Source of the DNA: an uncultured SAR86 cluster bacterium
GTDB lineage: Bacteria; Pseudomonadota; Gammaproteobacteria; Magnimaribacterales; D2472
Assembly: GCA_902518715.1 (NCBI GenBank)
Contig: CABYHU010000002.1
Coordinates: 1-37,355 of the forward strand
Direction: 5' to 3'
DNA length: 37,355 bases
Positions 32,566 to 37,355 of this stretch are shown here, piece after piece (the stretch's first letter is position 1; the number at the start of each line of letters is the position of its first letter). A program made the position numbers and the translations under genes. Under the pieces are notes generated by a model. It was not told the DNA's origin and made no database searches. It was given only the letters and a program-made list of their open reading frames with translations.

Positions 32566-33564
32566 TTAAAAAATTATTGATATCCCCTCAAAGTAAAACT
32601 TTAAGGTATCTACTATTTTGCTCTCAAAAAATAATGAAAAATTTAAACCTAAGCAATAAAATAAAACAAAAAATCTTGCTAGATTTTTATTGATATCAAG
32701 TGTTATCAAGTAGCAAACCGAAATTATCAATAATGTATTAGTAATTCGAGACAAAGGCTCAAATTCCCATAGTAAAACTTTTATAAGAAAGGCAAAAATG
32801 GCTAAGAATAGGAAAACATTTATTTGAAAACGTGTACATATAAGTATAAAAATGACAGGTAACAAAAATTTTATAATTGAAAATATACTTAAGGCACCGT
32901 CTGAACCAATTCCTATTGAAAGATAATGCGAGTAATCTCGACCAATATATAGAGCAAAATTGACAAGAAGCTCTCTTATATTTATTTCACCGATCAAAAT
33001 AATAATAAAAAAGATTGCAGCTAAGAAATAAATAAATGATTGTAGGTTTTTTAATCTATCAAAAATAATGATTGGTAAAATTATAATTGTTGCAGTGTGA
33101 AATAATGGAGCCATGATTGTAGCCGTATATTTTTTTATCTTTGAAAGTGAAAATACAGCCAAACCCCCAATAATTATTGCTACAAAAAAACGCACCGAAA
33201 TTAAACCTGTTTGGAACTGAAGAAGGAGGATAACAAAAAAAATATTTTTTAGATTTTTCTCAATTAAAGCGAATGCTGTTATTGATACAAATAAAAAAGT
33301 CGTTGCAAGAACAAACTCTGATGGCAGAAATAAGTATAGGAATCTGGTAATAATTGTAAAAAGTGGCTCAAAAAAGAAATCATCCTGCTCAAATGAATTC
33401 ATTGTAACTACATGATCTTGAGCGCTGCTATGGGAAAAAACAAGTATATTGAATGAAATAAGCAGAATAGATAAAAGAAAAAAAATAGTCTTAAAGTTTT
33501 TCGAAAAGAGCCCAGCGCTTAATAGCAGGGTTATTAATATATTAAGGAAAAAGTACAAGTTCAT
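32566..33564 (-). CDS. EpsG/Wzy-like polysaccharide polymerase (membrane)
   Basis: A 332-residue protein of about ten membrane segments. The periplasmic-loop pattern FEPLFTIITRFLYLF (near 66-80) and the later RFFVAIIIGGLAVFSL and FHTATIIILPII segments fit the EpsG family, which includes Wzy-type polymerases that join lipid-linked repeat units outside the inner membrane. The start directly follows the stop of gmhB (TAAATG). The call rests on hydropathy, the EpsG-like pattern and operon context. Confidence 0.62.
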   Translation of the reverse strand: MNLYFFLNILITLLLSAGLFSKNFKTIFFLLSILLISFNILVFSHSSAQDHVVTMNSFEQDDFFFEPLFTIITRFLYLFLPSEFVLATTFLFVSITAFALIEKNLKNIFFVILLLQFQTGLISVRFFVAIIIGGLAVFSLSKIKKYTATIMAPLFHTATIIILPIIIFDRLKNLQSFIYFLAAIFFIIILIGEINIRELLVNFALYIGRDYSHYLSIGIGSDGALSIFSIIKFLLPVIFILICTRFQINVFLFLAIFAFLIKVLLWEFEPLSRITNTLLIISVCYLITLDINKNLARFFVLFYCLGLNFSLFFESKIVDTLKFYFEGISIIF

Positions 33565-34149
33565 TTAATCAAATATAATTCCCTTAAAATAATCATTCTT
33601 TCTCATTACTTGCTCTAGTGATTCATAGCTTTCAACTTTTAAATTAGAACTTACTTTAGTTTTACCAACCTGATATAAGTTTTTAATATTTGCATTTATG
33701 CCTGCTTCAATATCTGATTTTTTGTCACCTATTAAGACTGATTTCTTAACATTAATATTATATTTATCTACTGCAGCATTTATTAAGCCAGGTTTTGGCT
33801 TTCTGCAATCACAAATCTTCTTATATTTATCTATTTTGCCTTCAGGATGATGAGGACACATAAAAACATCTAGGATATTTATTTTATTTTCATTAAACTG
33901 ATTTAGCATATATCTGTTAATTAGCATGAAGTCTTTTTCACTAAAATAACCTCTTGCTATGCCACTTTGATTTGTAACTATAATAATATTTACATTTGCT
34001 TTTGATAACTTTTGTAGTGTCGGCAGAACGCCATCTATGAATTGAAAATCTTTCTCTTTATAAACATATCCATAATCAATATTTATCACTCCATCTCTAT
34101 CAAGAAATAAACAGGAGATTTTCTTATTTACTAGCTTTTTTGATAACAT
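33565..34149 (-). CDS. gmhB: D-glycero-D-manno-heptose 1,7-bisphosphate 7-phosphatase
   Basis: About 194 residues from MLSKKLVNKKISCLFLDRDG. GmhB removes the 7-phosphate from heptose bisphosphate in LPS-core heptose synthesis. The HAD motif FLDRDGVIN, VTNQSGIARG, the zinc-binding loop CPHHPEG...CDCRKP (as in E. coli GmhB) and GDKKSDIEAG are all present. The frame is open to 34197, but the ATG at 34149 fits the family N-terminus and leaves a 26-base overlap with hldC. Confidence 0.92.
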   Translation of the reverse strand: MLSKKLVNKKISCLFLDRDGVINIDYGYVYKEKDFQFIDGVLPTLQKLSKANVNIIIVTNQSGIARGYFSEKDFMLINRYMLNQFNENKINILDVFMCPHHPEGKIDKYKKICDCRKPKPGLINAAVDKYNINVKKSVLIGDKKSDIEAGINANIKNLYQVGKTKVSSNLKVESYESLEQVMRKNDYFKGIIFD

Positions 34150-34600
34150 CTGAAGAAGAATAGCCTTTTTTAAATTCTGATTTAATAACCTCTCCACCTA
34201 ATTCTTTTACCAATTTTGATTCAGGGATATTATTTAAATCATAATCACCACCTTTTGTATAAAATTCCGGTTTTAAAAAACTAATAAGGCTAAGAGGACA
34301 TGAATCATCAAAAATAATTACTGCATCAACGCATTTTATTGAACTTAGAAGTCTTGCTCTATCATCTTCATTATTAATGGGTCTATTTGGGCCTTTTCCT
34401 AATAATTTGGTTGAGATATCAGAATTAACTCCAACAATTAAAGAACCATTACGTTGTTTTGAATTTACTAAGTACTCAGCATGCCCTAAATGCAATATAT
34501 CAAAAACCCCATTTGTAAAGGTAAATGGTCTTTTAAGAGAATTAATCTCTTCTAAAGAGGTTTCTTTAAGATCTATGAAACATTTTGGTTGATCATTCAT
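34124..34600 (-). CDS. hldC: Heptose-1-phosphate adenylyltransferase (separate HldE C-terminal domain)
   Basis: A 158-residue nucleotidyltransferase of the cytidylyltransferase-like fold, corresponding to the C-terminal half of E. coli HldE (RfaE2). It activates D-glycero-D-manno-heptose 1-phosphate with ATP to ADP-heptose. FTNGVFDILHLGHAEYL holds the HxGH motif (H37, H40), and GKGPNRPINNEDDRARLL and FYTKGGDYD match the family. The start overlaps hldA as ATGA, so the two halves of the usual fusion are here adjacent and coupled. Confidence 0.92.
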   Translation of the reverse strand: MNDQPKCFIDLKETSLEEINSLKRPFTFTNGVFDILHLGHAEYLVNSKQRNGSLIVGVNSDISTKLLGKGPNRPINNEDDRARLLSSIKCVDAVIIFDDSCPLSLISFLKPEFYTKGGDYDLNNIPESKLVKELGGEVIKSEFKKGYSSSDVIKKASK

Positions 34601-35505
34601 GTATTTAAATCATCTAGGCTAGCTACATAGTTACCAATATGTTTAACAGATATCCCTGCTACGTTATTGGCAATTTTCACAGCCGAAATATTGTCATTAT
34701 TGCAGCTTAAAGCCTTTGTAAAAGATGATATAACAACATCTCCAGCTCCAGTAACATCATAAACTTCTTGTGCGTTTGTTGGAAAATCTGTAAATTCTCC
34801 ATTTTCATAGTAAAGAATGCCCTTTTCTGACATGGTTAAAATGACTCCTTTGCAATTTATATCCTCAGCAAAAGATTGCAGCTTAGTTCTCAATATTTCT
34901 TTTGAGGAGATATCACCTACAAATTCCTCTAATTCTTTTAGATTGGGAGTAATAAATGAAGCTCCATAATATTTATCGAATGATTTACCTTTTGGATCAA
35001 CTATTATTTCCAAGCCATGACTTTTGGCAACCTTAATAACTTCTCTAGAATATTTTACTGATCCTTTTTGATAATCGCTTATAACCAAATAATTAAAAGC
35101 TTCGATGCCATCAATAAGTATTTTTTTTATATCATCCTCAGTTGGGGATATTGATGTATCTTCAAAGTCAGCCCTTATCATTTGCTGTCCAGATGAGTAA
35201 ACCCTTAGTTTAGTAATTGTTTTATAGTTGTCAGGCTTAATAAGCCGCAAAGAAATATTATTAGATTCAAGAATTTCAGAAATCCTATCTCCATTTCTGT
35301 CATTTCCAACAAGTGCAATAAAAGTTACATCCATTCCAAGGGAGGATAGGTTTAGAGCAACATTAGCTGCGCCTCCAGCAATCATATTTGTATCACTAAT
35401 GTTTACTATGGGAACAGGTGCTTCAGGGCTTATCCTGGTTGATTTACCTGACCAGTATTGATCGAGTATACAGTCGCCCCAAACTAGAACTTTATTTTTT
35501 TTCAT
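34597..35505 (-). CDS. hldA: D-glycero-beta-D-manno-heptose-7-phosphate kinase (separate HldE N-terminal domain)
   Basis: A 302-residue PfkB/ribokinase-family sugar kinase matching the N-terminal half of E. coli HldE. It phosphorylates heptose 7-phosphate at C1. VLVWGDCILDQYWSG, ISPEAPVPIV, GGAANVALNL, IVDPKGKSFDKYYGASFITPN and the catalytic DVTGAGDVV near residue 250 are characteristic. A PfkB-type kinase points to the ADP-heptose branch; the GDP-heptose branch uses a GHMP-type kinase (HddA). It ends 6 bases from gmhA on the other side. Confidence 0.93.
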   Translation of the reverse strand: MKKNKVLVWGDCILDQYWSGKSTRISPEAPVPIVNISDTNMIAGGAANVALNLSSLGMDVTFIALVGNDRNGDRISEILESNNISLRLIKPDNYKTITKLRVYSSGQQMIRADFEDTSISPTEDDIKKILIDGIEAFNYLVISDYQKGSVKYSREVIKVAKSHGLEIIVDPKGKSFDKYYGASFITPNLKELEEFVGDISSKEILRTKLQSFAEDINCKGVILTMSEKGILYYENGEFTDFPTNAQEVYDVTGAGDVVISSFTKALSCNNDNISAVKIANNVAGISVKHIGNYVASLDDLNT

Positions 35506-35511
35506 TATTAA

Positions 35512-36081
35512 TTAAGTAAACTTTTCATCAAGAAGTTCACATATATAGTGGAGAATAAAAATGTGTGCTTCTTGAGTCCTAGCGGTTGAATCACTTGGAA
35601 CAATAACTGCATTTTCTACTTCACTCAAAAGCTTTCCTCCCCCTTTACCTAAGAGGCCAAAAGTTTTTATACCTTTTTCTTTTGCTTTATTTGCAGCCAA
35701 AACAAGGTTTTGAGAATTACCAGAAGTTGTTATCAAGATAATCAGATCTCCCTTTTTTCCAATAGCATCGAGCTGCCTACTAAAAACTTGCTCATAACCA
35801 TAATCATTACCTATGCATGTTAATGCAGATGAATCAGTGGTTAATGCTATCGCCGAAAGAGGTATGCGATCTTTTTTAAATCTGCCTGAAAGTTCTGAGG
35901 CAAAGTGTTGGCTATCAGCAGCTGAACCACCATTGCCGCAAACCAAAATAGTTTTTCCTGACTCAAGCGTGTTTATTACTTCTTCATACATTTCAAAAAT
36001 CTTTTCTTTGCATGAGATAAGATCTGAAAAAACTAGTTGGTGCTCTGATAACGATTTAGATAAGTTTAACTCTAAGTTCAT
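35512..36081 (-). CDS. gmhA: Sedoheptulose-7-phosphate isomerase
   Basis: A 189-residue SIS-domain isomerase that makes D-glycero-D-manno-heptose 7-phosphate, the first step of LPS-core heptose synthesis. CGNGGSAADSQHFASELSGR (near 48-67) and the catalytic Glu/His segment TARTQEAHIFILHYICE match GmhA (the E. coli version reads TARIQECHIFIGH). Length is standard (192 in E. coli). It overlaps the GT9 gene by 26 bases. Confidence 0.95.
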   Translation of the reverse strand: MNLELNLSKSLSEHQLVFSDLISCKEKIFEMYEEVINTLESGKTILVCGNGGSAADSQHFASELSGRFKKDRIPLSAIALTTDSSALTCIGNDYGYEQVFSRQLDAIGKKGDLIILITTSGNSQNLVLAANKAKEKGIKTFGLLGKGGGKLLSEVENAVIVPSDSTARTQEAHIFILHYICELLDEKFT

Positions 36082-37162
36082 CTTTTTCCTCTTTCAAAAA
36101 ATTTAACGTTTTTTTTACAGAATCCTCCAAAGGAATATAGTCCATACATGCAATATTTTTACAGCCATATTGATAATCATCAGAATAACATGGACCGCAT
36201 TTAAAATCATGAGATAAAGGTATTTGATTTTCGCTCAACGGTCCATTCTTCTCGAAATCAGTTACTCCAGAGAAAGTTATCATCTTGATACCTGTTGAAG
36301 CAAACATGTGTCCTTGACCTGTAGTTCCAGCAATTCCAAAATTACAGATTGATATATGATTAAAAAGATCACTGAAATCTAAATCTATTAATTCTCTGCA
36401 ATTTATATTAGGTAGAAGATTTTCTTTAAAATTAGACATTAAATCTCCATCTGAGCTAATTCCAAATAGAAAAACTTCAAAATCTATGTATTCATGCATC
36501 AAATTAATAAATTTAGCAAAATAACGTGCTGATGGAAGCTTGTGTCTCTCATGAGGTCCACAACTTAAGCCAACTGCAACTATATTCTTTTCATTATTTT
36601 TAGAAACATCACTTAAATTAAGAGGTTTTACTTTATAACTTGATGAATCTTTATAAGTAAAAATCTTATTTACCTTAGAGTAGGCATACATTAAATACAT
36701 TGATTGATGGCCCTTAAAGCTAAGTAAATTTGTAGATAGATTTTTTAACCAAAGAAAGGATTGAGAAAAGAAATTATTGGGTACATACGTTTCCTTAAAA
36801 AAAATGAGAAGTGGTAAGTAGCTTTGAAATTTTCTTGAAAGCATAGGTGCAATAATTTTTTTGCATGAAGATGCAAAAAAGAGAAAATCTAAAAAATTTC
36901 TGGAAAAAATCTTTCTTTTAAATACAAAACATTCTAACTCAGGAAAATATTCATGGGCTAGCTTTACAGAGGCATTATCCTTAAATATAAACAGATGGTC
37001 CTCAAGCGGAATATTTGAATTCTTTATCTCATGTATTAGAGGACAAAGCATAACTATGTCTCCCAAACCATAGGGGTACCAAAAGACAAACTTATATTTT
37101 TTTTTTAAATTAGCTCTTAGTTCTATCACTCTTAATGGCCCAAATAATAGTTTCAAATCCAT
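36056..37162 (-). CDS. GT9 (LPS heptosyltransferase) family protein
   Basis: About 368 residues from MDLKLLFGPLR. The N-terminal domain starts KFVFWYPYGLGDIVMLCPLIHEI, the GT9 pattern; the C-terminal domain has VAVGLSCGPHERHKLPSARYFAKF and GIAGTTGQGHMFASTGIKMITFSG, the ADP-heptose-binding region of heptosyltransferases. A C-terminal Cys cluster (CGPCYSDDYQYGCKNIACM) is common in GT9 members. Position directly before gmhA-hldA-hldC-gmhB supports heptose transfer to LPS core. The start is uncertain: ATG 37162 overlaps the preceding frame by 53 bases, and a GTG at 37129 is an alternative. Confidence 0.8.
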   Translation of the reverse strand: MDLKLLFGPLRVIELRANLKKKYKFVFWYPYGLGDIVMLCPLIHEIKNSNIPLEDHLFIFKDNASVKLAHEYFPELECFVFKRKIFSRNFLDFLFFASSCKKIIAPMLSRKFQSYLPLLIFFKETYVPNNFFSQSFLWLKNLSTNLLSFKGHQSMYLMYAYSKVNKIFTYKDSSSYKVKPLNLSDVSKNNEKNIVAVGLSCGPHERHKLPSARYFAKFINLMHEYIDFEVFLFGISSDGDLMSNFKENLLPNINCRELIDLDFSDLFNHISICNFGIAGTTGQGHMFASTGIKMITFSGVTDFEKNGPLSENQIPLSHDFKCGPCYSDDYQYGCKNIACMDYIPLEDSVKKTLNFLKEEKDELRVKLI

Positions 37163-37355
37163 AGTATGCCCAAGTTCCTTGTAAGTTCTTTCCAATTAAT
37201 CTTGAGAATGGCTCTTGCACTAAACCAATTATGTATAAGAGAGTAGGTTGATATTTTTTTTTAGAAAAAGTAACTTTAAAGTAATTTTCTTTTAAAATTT
37301 CCAAAACTTTTTCAAAATCTATTGGCTTATCTATATGCGTATCATCATCATAGAA
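37110..37355 (-). CDS. C-terminal fragment, possibly a SAM-dependent methyltransferase (runs off the window)
   Basis: The frame enters from beyond 37355 (FYDDDTHIDKPIDFEKVLEIL) and ends at 37110 with LQGTWAYYGFETIIWAIK and a short polar tail, 81 codons in all. The closing strand pattern is like that of class I methyltransferases found in polysaccharide loci, but the SAM-binding motifs lie outside the window, so the call is tentative. A TTG at 37304 is not needed as a start because the frame stays open upstream. It overlaps the GT9 start and is probably in the same operon. Confidence 0.45.
   Translation of the reverse strand, partial: FYDDDTHIDKPIDFEKVLEILKENYFKVTFSKKKYQPTLLYIIGLVQEPFSRLIGKNLQGTWAYYGFETIIWAIKSDRTKS

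Noticed and set aside
1-37355. CRISPR arrays, insertion sequences, prophage genes or toxin-antitoxin pairs
   Set aside because: No regularly spaced repeats, transposase or phage motifs, or paired small toxin-like genes were seen; the only tandem array is the hexamer repeat in the surface-protein gene.

Overview
The window is an AT-rich (about one third G+C by eye), gene-dense piece of bacterial chromosome with very short spacers, many stop/start overlaps and no intergenic gap over 100 bases. The translation cluster infC-rpmI-rplT-pheS-pheT followed further on by ihfA and a tRNA-Pro(GGG) gene is typical of Gammaproteobacteria. Together with low G+C, compaction, type B carboxylesterases and a PQQ-type sugar dehydrogenase it suggests a streamlined marine gammaproteobacterium, perhaps SAR86-like. 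That assignment is inference, because no marker search could be run.

Layout. (1) 1-10035, mixed metabolism: a truncated fumC, a class II aldolase/adducin-family gene, an aldehyde dehydrogenase, an inositol-monophosphatase-family gene, a secreted PQQ-dependent sugar-dehydrogenase-like protein, a WecA/MraY-family lipid-carrier sugar transferase coupled to a TerB-like gene, and two overlapping type B carboxylesterases. (2) 10051-15861: tRNA-Pro(GGG), ihfA, and an inserted envelope-polysaccharide module (a surface protein with Ig-like repeats, a YjbH-like outer-membrane protein, and an SLBB export protein). (3) 15925-19652: pheT-pheS-rplT-rpmI-infC. Both PheRS subunits are strikingly short and infC appears to start at AUU. 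(4) 19742-37355: one uninterrupted minus-strand operon for LPS/O-polysaccharide. Read in transcription order it holds a probable methyltransferase tail, a GT9 transferase, gmhA, hldA, hldC, gmhB, an EpsG/Wzy-like polymerase, a GDP-mannose 3,5-epimerase-like gene, a GT4 transferase, a GT-C membrane transferase, HAD-UbiA, dprE1, dprE2, an epimerase, an FAD oxidoreductase, GtrA, a Wzx-like flippase, a second epimerase and a PdxH-like gene.

How it works together. The operon appears to make heptose for the LPS core, GDP-L-galactose or a related sugar, and polyprenyl-phosphate-D-arabinofuranose. The last comes from a mycobacterial-type pathway: UbiA-type phosphoribosyltransferase with a fused HAD phosphatase, DprE1 oxidase, DprE2 reductase, a GtrA-family candidate translocator and a GT-C transferase to use the product. 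The WecA-like enzyme (region 1) could prime repeat-unit synthesis, Wzx and EpsG/Wzy could flip and polymerise it, and the SLBB/YjbH pair (region 2) could export a polysaccharide.

Most notable observations: the arabinose-donor pathway in a Gram-negative operon, with Ala at the position of the benzothiazinone-target Cys of DprE1; a PheRS that has lost the N-terminal domains of both subunits; a textbook intrinsic terminator inside the ihfA reading frame behind a TTG start; a non-AUG infC start; and a divergent promoter pair whose two start codons share one CATG.
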